A stretch of 44,959 nt of DNA, taken from NCBI GenBank assembly GCA_022451865.1, contig JAKUNM010000005.1, positions 1 through 44,959 of the forward strand, given 5' to 3'. This DNA is from Dehalococcoidia bacterium. Its GTDB lineage: Bacteria; Chloroflexota; Dehalococcoidia; UBA2979. Made by a program: the position numbers and the translations under genes. Positions 1 through 8,980 of this stretch are shown here, one piece after another. Under the pieces are notes generated by a model that was not told the origin of the DNA, made no database searches, and saw nothing but the letters and a program-made list of their open reading frames with translations. Positions within the stretch are counted from its first letter, which is position 1, and every line of letters starts with the position of its first letter.

Positions 1-671
1 TTAATCCTTCTCCATATATGTATTATTTGCATTTCGATGATGCATATATTGTAGGTGCCTCACCAGAATTACTTGTTAATATTGAAGATGGTTTAGTAGA
101 AGTTCATCCTATTGCTGGAACTAGGCCACGTGGGGCAACGCCTGAACAAGATGACATATTTGCTGAGGAATTACGCCATGATCCTAAAGAGATAGCAGAA
201 CATCTGATGCTTCTTGATTTAGGTCGAAATGATGTAGGCAGAGTTTCTGTTCCTGGCAGTGTTAAGGTTACTCAACAGCTAGATTTAGAATATTATTCAC
301 ATGTAATGCATCTAGTCAGTCATGTACAAGGTTCATTATCTTCTTCTATGTCACCTTATGACGCACTACGTTCAGCATTTCCTGCAGGCACTGTTTCAGG
401 CGCACCAAAGATTCGTGCAATGGAAATAATTGCAGAACTTGAGCCCGATCAGCGTGGTATATATTCTGGCTCAGTTGGTTTTTTTGATATGTATGGGAAT
501 GTCGAAACTTGTATCACTATTCGTACACTAGTAATGAAAGATGGTTGGGCCCATGTACAAGCCGGTGCTGGCATAGTCTTTGATTCAGATCCTGATAAAG
601 AGCATGAAGAATGTGAACATAAAGCTCGTGCTTTGTTTGCTGCCATTGCAGATGCTGAACGTGCTAGTTAG
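1..671 (+). CDS. trpE: Anthranilate synthase component I (TrpE), C-terminal part
   Basis: This is the large subunit of anthranilate synthase. It makes anthranilate from chorismate, using ammonia delivered by TrpG, as the first step of tryptophan synthesis in the cytoplasm. The frame is already open at the window edge (first full codon at 3, reading NPSPYMYYL), so the N-terminal half, with the usual feedback-inhibition site, lies outside. Visible chorismate-binding-fold motifs are [19 protein letters not shown] and YSGSVGFFD, followed by QAGAGIV near the C-terminus. These fit TrpE/PabB. TrpE is preferred over PabB because trpG, D, C, F, B and A follow. The promoter and any trp leader are also outside the window. 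Confidence 0.95.
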   Translation, partial: NPSPYMYYLHFDDAYIVGASPELLVNIEDGLVEVHPIAGTRPRGATPEQDDIFAEELRHDPKEIAEHLMLLDLGRNDVGRVSVPGSVKVTQQLDLEYYSHVMHLVSHVQGSLSSSMSPYDALRSAFPAGTVSGAPKIRAMEIIAELEPDQRGIYSGSVGFFDMYGNVETCITIRTLVMKDGWAHVQAGAGIVFDSDPDKEHEECEHKARALFAAIADAERAS

Positions 672-697
672 TAAGTACACCGTATAAGGTTGTTGAT

Positions 698-1597
698 ATG
701 ACCTCAATAGATTCAAGATCTCCTCTATTAGCAGCTGCTGTTGCATTACGCCGACAAGACGGAAAAGTATTATTATTACAACATAAGAATCTTATTCCCT
801 TCCCAAAGAAATGGTCTTTCCCTGTCACTGTTGTGTCTGAATCCGAAACAGCTGAGGATGCAATTGAACGTGTATTACGTGATCATGTCCATATTCGCTC
901 TTCAGGTATTACATTCGTAGATACTGTATATGTAACAGGATCTGATGGTGCAAATTTTGTAATGAACATCTTTTACTGTGACAATTGGGAAGGTGAGCCT
1001 CAATATGATCCTCAAAATTATGATGATGCAATTTGGTATACGCCAGGTAATTTTGACGATCGCTACCAGGTTGTCTCGGAAATAAATACATGGATGGCAT
1101 CCTCTTTATTATCAGAAGAATATTCAAAAGTTGATCCTTATACGAAAGAATCATTAAAGAAATTGTTAATTGACTCTCGAAACCAACTTCTGAAGAGATT
1201 TCAATCCTTTTCGGATGAATCAAAATATGAGCAGTTATCTAGTGGATTAAGTCCAATTGATATAGTCATGCATGTTGCTGATTTAGAAACTTACTATGTT
1301 TCAGAAATTGATAGGATTATCACTATCCCAGGTCATAGTTGGCAACATTTCAATACAGATCAATGGCTTAGTATATACCGTATAGGAACATCATCTGACG
1401 CTACGATGGCGCATAATCGATTGAGGTTTGCACGTGAAAAAACAATGGAATGGCTGGATAGTTTATCTCAAAGTCAACTGGATCAATATGGGAATCATGC
1501 TGAAAGAGGTATTGTTGTCGTTGGTGAGCAAATTGCTGAGATATCACAACATGATCTGTTTCATGCTAATCAGTTAGAAATAAAGTCAATTCTCTGA
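698..1597 (+). CDS. Nudix-like domain fused to DinB/YfiT-like domain
   Basis: A 299-aa, two-domain protein of unknown role sits between trpE and trpG. Residues ~8-135 resemble a Nudix fold (KVLLLQHK, then KKWSFPVT). The Nudix box is degenerate: around residues 49-63 the helix reads ETAEDAIERVLRDHV, so the REuxEE glutamates that bind metal are not in place. Residues ~150-297 look like a DinB/YfiT four-helix bundle, with His192 in one helix and an HxxxH pair (His285 and His289) in the last; together these could bind one metal ion. An AAGG ribosome site lies 8 nt before the ATG. DinB-type proteins include thiol-dependent transferases and hydrolases, but no substrate can be named here. The domain calls rest on motif reading only. 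Confidence 0.65.
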   Translation: MTSIDSRSPLLAAAVALRRQDGKVLLLQHKNLIPFPKKWSFPVTVVSESETAEDAIERVLRDHVHIRSSGITFVDTVYVTGSDGANFVMNIFYCDNWEGEPQYDPQNYDDAIWYTPGNFDDRYQVVSEINTWMASSLLSEEYSKVDPYTKESLKKLLIDSRNQLLKRFQSFSDESKYEQLSSGLSPIDIVMHVADLETYYVSEIDRIITIPGHSWQHFNTDQWLSIYRIGTSSDATMAHNRLRFAREKTMEWLDSLSQSQLDQYGNHAERGIVVVGEQIAEISQHDLFHANQLEIKSIL

Positions 1598-1650
1598 AGT
1601 AAGCAACGCATCAAATGCCTTTGATTGATATGATGGTTTTGGAGCATACT

Positions 1651-2220
1651 ATGTTGTTATTAATAGATAATTACGATTCTTTTACTTATAACCTGTATCA
1701 ATATCTTTCAGAACTTGGCGTTGAAGTTGAAGTTTTTCGTAATGATAAAATTTCTGTTGAAGACTGTTTGGCTATGCAACCAGAACAAATCGTCATTTCA
1801 CCAGGGCCCTGTACTCCTCAAGAAGCTGGTATTTCTGTTCCACTTGTGCGATCGGCAGGAAATATACCATTGTTAGGCGTTTGTTTGGGGCATCAAGCTA
1901 TTGGCTCGGCATTTGGTGCTGAAGTCGTTCAAGCTGGTGAAATAATGCACGGAAAGACATCTCCAATCAATCATGATAATAAAGGAGTATTTACCGGTTT
2001 ATCTCAAGATTTTGATGCCATTCGATACCATTCATTAGTGTTAGAAAAAACTTCTATCCCTGATGATATTTCTGTGACCGCTACTACCTCTTCTGGACTT
2101 ATAATGGGAATACGACATAAAAAATTACCTATTGAGGGTGTTCAATTCCATCCTGAATCAATCATGACAGAGAATGGCCATCAACTATTGAAAAATTTTC
2201 TTAATTTTGGTGTTGATTAG
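1651..2220 (+). CDS. trpG: Anthranilate synthase component II, glutamine amidotransferase (TrpG)
   Basis: This is the class I glutamine amidotransferase subunit that hydrolyses glutamine and passes ammonia to TrpE. It starts with the hallmark LLLIDNYDSFTYNLYQYL. It carries the nucleophile elbow GVCLGHQAIG (Cys) and the His-Glu pair in VQFHPES, so the catalytic triad is complete. At 189 aa it has the normal family length. I place the start at the ATG at 1651, because GGAG (1641-1644) sits 6 nt upstream and the protein then begins at the conserved strand; an in-frame ATG at 1615 would add 12 non-conserved residues. It could also serve PabB for folate synthesis, as in many bacteria with one such subunit. 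Confidence 0.96.
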   Translation: MLLLIDNYDSFTYNLYQYLSELGVEVEVFRNDKISVEDCLAMQPEQIVISPGPCTPQEAGISVPLVRSAGNIPLLGVCLGHQAIGSAFGAEVVQAGEIMHGKTSPINHDNKGVFTGLSQDFDAIRYHSLVLEKTSIPDDISVTATTSSGLIMGIRHKKLPIEGVQFHPESIMTENGHQLLKNFLNFGVD

Positions 2221-2236
2221 ATTTTTAGGAGATTGC

Positions 2237-3283
2237 ATGATTCGCGAAGCACTTTTTTCAATAATCGACGAAAAAAGAAATTTAACTGAAGATGAAGCTT
2301 ACACGGTGATGGATTCTATAATGCGTGCAGGGAACGAGGAAACGGAAAATATTGTTACTCCTGCTCAATTTGGTGCCTTTCTAATAGCTTTAAGATTAAA
2401 AGGTGAGACAGTAGATGAAATTGACGGTATGGCTAGGTCTATGCGAGAGCATGCACTACATGTAGATGTTAATACACTACCTTTACTCGATACTTGCGGC
2501 ACAGGAGGGTCTTCAAAAAAAGTTTTTAATGCATCAACTGCAGCAGCGTTTATTGCTTCTGCTGCAGGAGCAAAAGTTGCAAAACATGGTAATCGTGCAA
2601 TGAGTTCACGATCGGGATCCGCTGATTTACTGGAAGAAATGGGCGCAGTTATTTCATTATCTCCTGACTCTGTTGGCCAATGCATTGAACAAGTTGGTAT
2701 TGGCTTTTTATTTGCTCAAGCTTTTCATCCGTCTATGAAATTCGCTGGTCCACTTCGCCCTCAAATAGGTGTCAGGACAATATTTAATATACTTGGCCCT
2801 TTAGCTAATCCAGCTCGGGCAAATTGTCATGTGATGGGTGCCCCAAGCAAAGAACTTGCAAGTAAATTAGCTAACTCTTTGGCACGTTTGGGTGTCAGGC
2901 ATGCGTTAGTTGTTTCTGGTGAAGATGGATTGGATGATTTAACAATTACTGGTCCATCAAATATATACGAAGTTAAGAGTGGCGAAGTTACTGAAAGAAT
3001 TGTAACACCTGAAGAAATGGGTCTCTCTCGATATCCTATAGAAGATATAATTGGTGGAGATCCATCAGACAATGCTCAGATTTTTCGTGACATACTAGCT
3101 GGCAAGGGATCTGATGCTATCCGTGATTTAATTCTATTTAATGCTGCTGCTGGTCTTTATGTGATAGGTTTAGCAGCTTCAATTAAAGATGGAATAAATA
3201 AGGCTGCAAAGGTAATAGAATCAGGTGAAGCGGCTGCAAAAGTTGCTGCTTTTATTGAAATGACACGAAGGCTTGAAGCTTGA
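2237..3283 (+). CDS. trpD: Anthranilate phosphoribosyltransferase (TrpD)
   Basis: It transfers the phosphoribosyl group of PRPP to anthranilate, the second step of tryptophan synthesis. At 348 aa it has the usual length. The PRPP-binding loop reads DTCGTGGSSKKVFNAS, a variant of the common D-x-V-GTGGDG-x-x-T-FN form. It is followed by the conserved AKHGNRAMSSRSGSAD segment, which contacts anthranilate and PRPP. Later conserved stretches include FHPSMKFAGPLRPQIGVRT and FNILGPLANP. The start is the ATG at 2237, with AGGAG at 2227-2231 five bases upstream. It begins 16 nt after the trpG stop, consistent with one transcript. Confidence 0.96.
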   Translation: MIREALFSIIDEKRNLTEDEAYTVMDSIMRAGNEETENIVTPAQFGAFLIALRLKGETVDEIDGMARSMREHALHVDVNTLPLLDTCGTGGSSKKVFNASTAAAFIASAAGAKVAKHGNRAMSSRSGSADLLEEMGAVISLSPDSVGQCIEQVGIGFLFAQAFHPSMKFAGPLRPQIGVRTIFNILGPLANPARANCHVMGAPSKELASKLANSLARLGVRHALVVSGEDGLDDLTITGPSNIYEVKSGEVTERIVTPEEMGLSRYPIEDIIGGDPSDNAQIFRDILAGKGSDAIRDLILFNAAAGLYVIGLAASIKDGINKAAKVIESGEAAAKVAAFIEMTRRLEA

Positions 3284-3293
3284 AAGTGGATAA

Positions 3294-4145
3294 ATGAATC
3301 TTAGTGGTGGTTTACGTCAAACTCAGACAATACTAGATCGCATAGTTGAAGTACGAGCCCAGAAATTAGTTTATGACAAAAAAATGCGTTCTGAAAGTGA
3401 GCTTCATGATCTTATTAAGGGCACTGTAAAACCATGTGATTTTACTAAAGTATTACTAAATGGCACGCATTTAACTCCCAAAAAAACACGAATTCGTTTA
3501 ATAGCAGAAATTAAGAGAGCATCTCCTAGTAAAGGTGATTTAAATTTGTCACTAGATGCTCCTAAACAAGCATTTCAATACTTAAGTGCCGGTGTTGCTG
3601 GTATTTCAGTTCTTACAGAGCCAGATTTTTTTAAAGGATCGATCGAAGATTTATCTAATATTCGTGTAATGATATCTGACGAACTTGGACGACCAGGCCT
3701 TCTACGTAAAGAATTCATTTGGGACACATATCAAATTATTGAAGCTCGTGCATTTGGTGCGGACTCTTTATTACTTATTGCCATGTTACTTGAACCCGTA
3801 TTGCTTAAAGAACTTATTCAATTTTCACGATCGATGGGAATGGAGCCCTTAGTAGAAATACATGATGAAAAAGAATTGGAGATTGCATTAGATGCTGATG
3901 CACGAATTATCGGGATCAATAATCGCGACTTAAGAAGCTTTAAGGAAGATCTAAATACTGCTGAACGATTGATACCTCTTATACCTGATGATCATATTAT
4001 TGTTGCAGAGTCCGCAATAAGAGAATTTGCTGATGTTGAGCGTATGATCATTGCAGGTGCTGATGCATTATTAGTAGGTGAAGCCTTGGTTAGGGAAAAA
4101 TTATCTAATCGAATAATTCAAACATTTATGGGAATAGAAGTTTAA
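3294..4145 (+). CDS. trpC: Indole-3-glycerol phosphate synthase (TrpC)
   Basis: This TIM-barrel enzyme closes the indole ring by converting carboxyphenylamino-deoxyribulose phosphate into indole-3-glycerol phosphate. Hallmarks in order are LIAEIKRASPSKG (with the catalytic Lys), GISVLTEPDFFKGS, LLRKEFIWDTYQI, ARAFGADSLLLI, IIGINNRDLRSF and VAESAI, plus a phosphate-binding GADALLVGEAL at the end. At 283 aa it is slightly longer than the common ~260, mostly in the N-terminal extension. It begins 10 nt after trpD ends, and no strong ribosome site is visible before the ATG, so translation may be coupled to trpD. Confidence 0.96.
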   Translation: MNLSGGLRQTQTILDRIVEVRAQKLVYDKKMRSESELHDLIKGTVKPCDFTKVLLNGTHLTPKKTRIRLIAEIKRASPSKGDLNLSLDAPKQAFQYLSAGVAGISVLTEPDFFKGSIEDLSNIRVMISDELGRPGLLRKEFIWDTYQIIEARAFGADSLLLIAMLLEPVLLKELIQFSRSMGMEPLVEIHDEKELEIALDADARIIGINNRDLRSFKEDLNTAERLIPLIPDDHIIVAESAIREFADVERMIIAGADALLVGEALVREKLSNRIIQTFMGIEV

Positions 4146-4156
4146 TAGGATTGTTT

Positions 4157-4903
4157 ATGACACTAGTTAAAATTTGTGGAAATCAAACCCCTGAGGACAT
4201 AATGTTTGCGGCTTCAGCAGGTGCAGATTTTGTCGGTTTGATTTTCGCAAAATCAAACCGACAAGTTTCTATACCACAAGCTCATGCAATGCTCCGTTCC
4301 TTGGGCGAACCATTAGAATCAAATGAATTTTCAGTACCACCATCAGTACAGAGTGATAATAGTCTGAATGAATCATCTTGGTTTCACCAAGGTGCATCTG
4401 TTATTGAAAATTATCTCAAAATTAAAAAACCTCTAACTGTAGGTGTATTTGCCGATCAACCAATTGAGCAAATAAATGAAATTGTAGAAGAATTGGGAAT
4501 TGATCTTGTTCAATTCTCAGGTTCTGAATCTTGGTCAGACTGTTTATTAGTAACGAAACAAGTTATTAAAGTTGTTCATGTTACAGAAACTTCTACATCT
4601 TCAGAAATTGAAGAAAAGATTCAATTAGGATTCTCTATTGGTCTTGGATTAGATTCCTCTTTTGGTAAATATGGTGGCGGAAGTGGTAAATCATTTAACT
4701 GGGATATTGCTGAGCAAATTGCTCACAAATGGCCAATTATGCTAAGCGGAGGACTTAATCCAATGAATGTTAGAGATGCTATTAATAAAATATCTCCTTG
4801 GGTAGTTGATGTGTCTAGTGGTACTGAAGTAAATGGAAAAAAAGATTATGCTCTAGTCGAAAAATTTATCGATACAGTTCATGCTGTTGATCTAGAAGTT
4901 TAA
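4157..4903 (+). CDS. trpF: Phosphoribosylanthranilate isomerase (TrpF)
   Basis: It catalyses the Amadori rearrangement of phosphoribosylanthranilate, between the TrpD and TrpC steps. VKICGNQTPED carries the catalytic Cys. The catalytic Asp lies in the LGLDSSFGKYGGGSGKSFNW region, and LSGGLNPMNVRDAI plus VDVSSGTEVNGKKD bind phosphate. At 248 aa it is longer than the family's ~205. The excess is a low-complexity, Ser/Asn-rich insert around residues 45-90, between the first barrel units. The start is the ATG at 4157 with AGGA six bases upstream; a TTG two codons earlier is less likely. Confidence 0.93.
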   Translation: MTLVKICGNQTPEDIMFAASAGADFVGLIFAKSNRQVSIPQAHAMLRSLGEPLESNEFSVPPSVQSDNSLNESSWFHQGASVIENYLKIKKPLTVGVFADQPIEQINEIVEELGIDLVQFSGSESWSDCLLVTKQVIKVVHVTETSTSSEIEEKIQLGFSIGLGLDSSFGKYGGGSGKSFNWDIAEQIAHKWPIMLSGGLNPMNVRDAINKISPWVVDVSSGTEVNGKKDYALVEKFIDTVHAVDLEV

Positions 4904-4952
4904 TTGGCTGATCATATATTAAGAAAATTAATTGTGTAAGTAAGAAAGAAAA

Positions 4953-6146
4953 ATGAAAACATCTCAACCAGACGCTGGAGGACATTTTGGAGATTTTGGG
5001 GGTAAATATATTCCTGAAACTCTGATGCCTGCTGTCGCTGAACTTGAAGAATGTTATTTTGATGCAAAAAATGATCCTGAATTTATGAATACTTTGGCGC
5101 ATTTTCTAAAAAACTATGTGGGTAGACCAACTCCATTAACATTTGCTTCACGGCTTTCAGATTTTCTTGGAATAAAAATTTATTTGAAGCGTGAAGATTT
5201 AGCCCATACGGGTGCTCATAAAATTAACGCAGCCTTAGCACAAGGTTTACTAGCGAAGAGGATGGGAAAGCGACGCGTTATAGCAGAAACCGGTGCAGGT
5301 CAACATGGTGTTGCAACTGCCACTGTATGTGCTTTATTGGACTTGGATTGTGTTATCTATATGGGTGAAGAAGATATTCTAAGACAAAGTTTGAATGTTT
5401 TCCGTATGAAATTACTTGGTGCTGAAGTGAGAGCTGTAGATTCAGGATCTCGAACTCTTAAGGATGCTACTAACGAAGCAATACGTGATTGGGTAACAAA
5501 TGTTAGAGATACTTATTACATAATTGGTAGTGTAGTAGGTCCTCATCCTTATCCAATGATGGTCCGTGATTTTCAGTCAATAATTGGTAAAGAAGCTCGA
5601 GAACAAATTTTAACGGAAATAGGACAACTGCCCTCTATATGTTTGGCATGTGTAGGTGGAGGATCTAATGCGATAGGACTCTTTTATCCTTTCCTGGAGG
5701 ATGATGTACGTTTGATTGGAATAGAGGCTGCTGGACAGGGATTAAATGCTAAACACGCAGCAACAATTAGTAAAGGCTCCCCTGGAATTTTACATGGCGC
5801 ACGCTCTTTTCTTCTTCAGGACAATTGGGGTCAAGTAATTGAAGCGCATTCTATATCTGCAGGTCTAGATTATCCTGGTGTTGGACCTGAGCATTCCTGG
5901 TTAAAAGTCAATGAACGTGCTGAATATTATTCAATTACCGATTTAGAAGCATTAGAGGGTTTGAAGTTACTTTCTGAGACTGAAGGCATTATTCCTGCCC
6001 TTGAAACTTCGCATGCTGTTGCATTTCTATCTAAAATTGCTTCTGAATTAAATTCTGATGATGTTGTGATTCTGAACGTTAGTGGTCGTGGTGATAAAGA
6101 TATGAGTACAGTCGCCAATACTCTTGGAGTGGCGGATGGTTCCTAA
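4953..6146 (+). CDS. trpB: Tryptophan synthase beta chain (TrpB)
   Basis: This PLP enzyme condenses indole with serine to give tryptophan, working in an alpha2-beta2 complex with TrpA. It is a canonical TrpB1 of 397 aa. It begins with [19 protein letters not shown], has the Schiff-base lysine in HTGAHKIN (Lys90), the [13 protein letters not shown] loop with the catalytic Glu, the phosphate-binding [10 protein letters not shown], and ends with the GRGDKDM motif. The AAGAAAGAAAA stretch before the ATG is a weak purine-rich ribosome site. Its last codons carry the ribosome site and start codon of the next gene, the CPBP protease. Confidence 0.97.
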   Translation: MKTSQPDAGGHFGDFGGKYIPETLMPAVAELEECYFDAKNDPEFMNTLAHFLKNYVGRPTPLTFASRLSDFLGIKIYLKREDLAHTGAHKINAALAQGLLAKRMGKRRVIAETGAGQHGVATATVCALLDLDCVIYMGEEDILRQSLNVFRMKLLGAEVRAVDSGSRTLKDATNEAIRDWVTNVRDTYYIIGSVVGPHPYPMMVRDFQSIIGKEAREQILTEIGQLPSICLACVGGGSNAIGLFYPFLEDDVRLIGIEAAGQGLNAKHAATISKGSPGILHGARSFLLQDNWGQVIEAHSISAGLDYPGVGPEHSWLKVNERAEYYSITDLEALEGLKLLSETEGIIPALETSHAVAFLSKIASELNSDDVVILNVSGRGDKDMSTVANTLGVADGS

Positions 6147-6909
6147 GAAGTACCTATATGAAGATAGGTTTTTCCCAGAAAAATCTTCTTCTCTTAGCAA
6201 GCAACAATTGTGGTATAGGAAAGATCTACTTTTTGGGCTTTTTGGAATGATTATTGGGTTCGCCATAATTTTTTCTCTGTTGGTTCCAATAAGCATGAAT
6301 GTTGATATGGCGGATTGGTCATTAGATATTGTTACTTTCACTCTAACTATTTTTTGGCAATTGAGTTTTATATTTTTAGTGATTTTTCTTGCAAGAAGAA
6401 GAAATTTAAATTTTTCCCATATTGGCTTTCGTAAACCAAAAGATTGGAAAATAGTAATATCTTTAGTTCTTGGTTGTTATGGGATCTTAATTTTATATGG
6501 TTTATTGATTGAATTAATTTCTTCTGTAGGTATAGATCCTGGATTGTTTAAAGGCACTAATCAAATAGCTATTGCAGAGACCGGTTCTTTATTACAGACA
6601 TTCCTATACATTACTGTATTGGCAATAGCTGTTGTCATTGTGGCCCCCATTGCTGAGGAAGTGTTTTTTCGTGGGTTAATATATCGTGCTATCGGTGGAA
6701 TGTATTCGCCACTATGGGGAATGATCATAAGTGGTCTTTTATTTGGATTGTTCCATTTTAATTTAGGTGTCTTGGTTCCTTTTTCATTAATTGGTATTTT
6801 GTTAGCTTGGGGATTTCAATCAAGTGGATCTTTATTTGTCCCTATGATGGTTCATTTTGTTATCAATTCAATTAGTTTTGTTGTAACGGTAGTTGGAGGC
6901 ATTTTTTGA
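6136..6909 (+). CDS. CPBP-family intramembrane glutamic protease (Abi/Rce1-like)
   Basis: A 257-aa polytopic membrane protein with the three CPBP signature motifs: AEEVFFRG (EExxxR, about residues 174-179), FGLFHFN (His ~207) and MVHFVINS (HxxxN, His ~240). At least six hydrophobic segments are visible. The family (Rce1 relatives, bacteriocin immunity, MroQ-type proteases) cleaves substrates within or next to the membrane; the target here is unknown. The gene is wedged between trpB and trpA. Its ATG (6136, with GGAG at 6126-6129) overlaps the end of trpB by 11 nt, and its stop overlaps the trpA start. That makes translational coupling with the trp genes likely. The family call is solid; a role in tryptophan metabolism is not shown. 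Confidence 0.85.
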   Translation: MVPKKYLYEDRFFPEKSSSLSKQQLWYRKDLLFGLFGMIIGFAIIFSLLVPISMNVDMADWSLDIVTFTLTIFWQLSFIFLVIFLARRRNLNFSHIGFRKPKDWKIVISLVLGCYGILILYGLLIELISSVGIDPGLFKGTNQIAIAETGSLLQTFLYITVLAIAVVIVAPIAEEVFFRGLIYRAIGGMYSPLWGMIISGLLFGLFHFNLGVLVPFSLIGILLAWGFQSSGSLFVPMMVHFVINSISFVVTVVGGIF

Positions 6910-7736
6910 ATTTTTCATCAGATTTGAATACTTCTGATCGAATATCAGAAATGTTTCGCAAACTAAAAAATGAATCTCGCCCTGCATTAATCCCATTTGT
7001 GCCTGCCGGGTGGCCAGAATTTGATGCAACAATTGACATTGTGAAAACAGTCGAAAAAGCTGGAGCAGACGCCATTGAATTGGGCTTACCGTTTAGTGAT
7101 CCTTTAGCTGATGGTGTAACAAACCAAAATGCTTATTATGAAGCTATTCAGCAAGGAACGAATACTAGTACTGTGTTAGAAACAGTAAGTCTTCTGCGTA
7201 AAGAAGGTATTGAATTTCCTATAATAGTGATGGGGTATTTTAATCCTATTTTTACTTATGGATCTGCTCGTTGGGTTAAAGATGCTAAAGAAGCAGGTGT
7301 TGATGCTTTGATCGTAGTTGATTTACCTCCTGGTGAATCAAACGAATTGGAGTCAGCAGCTAAAAATTCTGGATTGCATCTAATATATTTAGTTGCTCCC
7401 ACCTCCAATCCTGAAAGATTGAGGCATGTCGCGAATTATGCAAGCGGTTTTTTATATTGTGTAAGTCTCACAGGGACAACGGGAGCACGATCGGAGTTAT
7501 CATCTGAGTTACCTGATTTTATACATCGAGTCAGTGAATATGTTGATCTACCACTTGCGATTGGTTTTGGAATTTCTGAAAGAAAGCATGTTGAAGAGGT
7601 TGGAAAACTAGCAGATGCAGCGATAATAGGAAGTGCTTTTGTTCGTACTATTTCAGAGGCATCCTTGGAAGAGAGATCTATCGAAATAGTTAAATTTATT
7701 CGCCAAATGAAAGGTGAAGATAGCGACTTTTCATAA
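6906..7736 (+). CDS. trpA: Tryptophan synthase alpha chain (TrpA), TTG start
   Basis: It cleaves indole-3-glycerol phosphate to indole, which is channelled to TrpB. The catalytic pair is present: the Glu in IELGLPFSDP and the Asp in the same segment (PLADG). Other family motifs are MGYFNPIFTYG, VDLPPGES, LVAPTSNPER and CVSLTGTTGAR. At 276 aa its length is normal. The start is TTG at 6906: GGAGG at 6895-6899 lies six bases upstream, and the TTG overlaps the TGA of the preceding CPBP gene (TTGA). No ATG or GTG would keep the conserved N-terminal helix. TrpA and TrpB are thus separated by an unrelated membrane protein gene. Confidence 0.96.
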   Translation: MNFSSDLNTSDRISEMFRKLKNESRPALIPFVPAGWPEFDATIDIVKTVEKAGADAIELGLPFSDPLADGVTNQNAYYEAIQQGTNTSTVLETVSLLRKEGIEFPIIVMGYFNPIFTYGSARWVKDAKEAGVDALIVVDLPPGESNELESAAKNSGLHLIYLVAPTSNPERLRHVANYASGFLYCVSLTGTTGARSELSSELPDFIHRVSEYVDLPLAIGFGISERKHVEEVGKLADAAIIGSAFVRTISEASLEERSIEIVKFIRQMKGEDSDFS

Positions 7737-7760
7737 ATCCAAGGGAAGGATAATCGTATT

Positions 7761-8126
7761 ATGATGCTTCGCGGTATAAGGGGTGCTACTACTGTTTCGG
7801 AAAACTCTAGAGAAGATATACTAGATCGTACTAGTGAATTGCTTGCTAGGATTGTTGATGCAAATGCAATAAATAAAGATGATGTTGCTTCAATTATTTT
7901 TAGTTGCACTAGAGATTTAGATGCTGTTTTCCCTGCTGAAGCCGCCAGGGCGGATGGTTGGACAGAAGTTGCATTAGAATGTTTTTCTGAGATGTATGTA
8001 GAAGATGGACTAGAATCATGCATACGTATACTTATGCATGTCAATACGGAAAAATCAAATGTTCAACTTAATCATATTTACCTTCATGGTGCTATGGGTC
8101 TTAGGACAGATTTGGTTAATGAATAG
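7761..8126 (+). CDS. aroH: Chorismate mutase, AroH type
   Basis: It converts chorismate to prephenate, the entry to phenylalanine and tyrosine. The 121-aa protein follows the Bacillus AroH pattern from end to end: an MxxRGIRGATTV start (active-site Arg), AVFPAEAAR, a Glu in SEMYVEDG matching AroH Glu78, CIRILM matching Arg90, and a Tyr in HIYLHGAMGLRTDL matching Tyr108. An AAGGGAAGGA ribosome site ends 10 nt before the first ATG. It follows trpA by 24 nt and is probably cotranscribed, putting both users of chorismate in one operon. Confidence 0.93.
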   Translation: MMLRGIRGATTVSENSREDILDRTSELLARIVDANAINKDDVASIIFSCTRDLDAVFPAEAARADGWTEVALECFSEMYVEDGLESCIRILMHVNTEKSNVQLNHIYLHGAMGLRTDLVNE

Positions 8127-8147
8127 AGATACTTACAAAGGTATTAA

Positions 8148-8951
8148 ATGAATCAAGAAAAGCCTATCGATTCTGAAGAAAGTAATGAGCCTTTTCAACT
8201 TGTTCTTTCCACTGCTGAAGGTAGTTTTAATGGCCCTCTGGATTTGCTTTTACAGCTAATTGAACATAATGAGTTAGATATTACAGAAATTTCACTGCTT
8301 TTTGTCACTGAACAATACTTAACTTATTTAAGATCTGCAGAAGAAATGCATCTTGCTGATCTTGCTGATTTTGTTGCTATTGGTGCTAGATTATTATTAC
8401 TGAAGTCACGTGCTCTAATACCTAAAGAAGATCAAGATACAGACAATGAAGATGAAGATTCTGAAGATTTGTTGGCCGCACTGCAGGAATACAAAAGATT
8501 TAAGGATGCTGTGGAATTTCTGCGTGATAGGGATACTACATTTCAAAGTTATAGGAGAGAGGTGCCTGCTCCTGAATTTATAATGCCTACTGGACTAGAT
8601 ACTGTTACAACAAATTCTTTAGTTGAAATGCTTCGTGAGGTAATGGATCGTCTACCAGAAAATGAAACAGCGAATAATGAAGTTATCGAGCGCATTCGTT
8701 TACGCGATAGATTACGTGATTTAGTCGATTTGCTTGAATTGAATGGTCGTACCAGCTTTCGGAGCATTATTGGGAACGCAACTTCAAAAATGTCGGTTGT
8801 TGTAGACTTTTTGGCAGTATTAGAATTGATAAAAGCACAGTATCTTGAAGCAATTCAATCAGAAGATTTTGGTGATATTGATCTGATAAAAATTCTAAAT
8901 GCAGTCCCACCAGATTTTGCACAAATCGAAGATAATTTCATAACTATATAG
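8148..8951 (+). CDS. scpA: Segregation and condensation protein A (ScpA)
   Basis: This is the kleisin subunit of the Smc-ScpA-ScpB condensin that organises and separates chromosomes. The N-terminal motif GSFNGPLDLLLQLIEHNELDI is the ScpA hallmark, followed by ADFVAIGARLLLLKSRALIP. An acidic linker lies around residues 95-110 (DQDTDNEDEDSEDLL), and the C-terminal winged-helix part ends with FLAVLELIKAQYLEAIQ. At 267 aa it has the normal length. AAAGG lies about 8 nt before the ATG. scpB, its usual downstream neighbour, is not here; ribF follows instead. Confidence 0.92.
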   Translation: MNQEKPIDSEESNEPFQLVLSTAEGSFNGPLDLLLQLIEHNELDITEISLLFVTEQYLTYLRSAEEMHLADLADFVAIGARLLLLKSRALIPKEDQDTDNEDEDSEDLLAALQEYKRFKDAVEFLRDRDTTFQSYRREVPAPEFIMPTGLDTVTTNSLVEMLREVMDRLPENETANNEVIERIRLRDRLRDLVDLLELNGRTSFRSIIGNATSKMSVVVDFLAVLELIKAQYLEAIQSEDFGDIDLIKILNAVPPDFAQIEDNFITI

Positions 8952-8980
8952 TGCGTAATTTATTATAGGGAGTGATATAA

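Noticed and set aside
7436-8044. Minus-strand 202-codon open frame across the trpA/aroH boundary
   Set aside because: It lies opposite two clearly conserved genes and gives a Ser/Ile-rich sequence with no recognisable domain.
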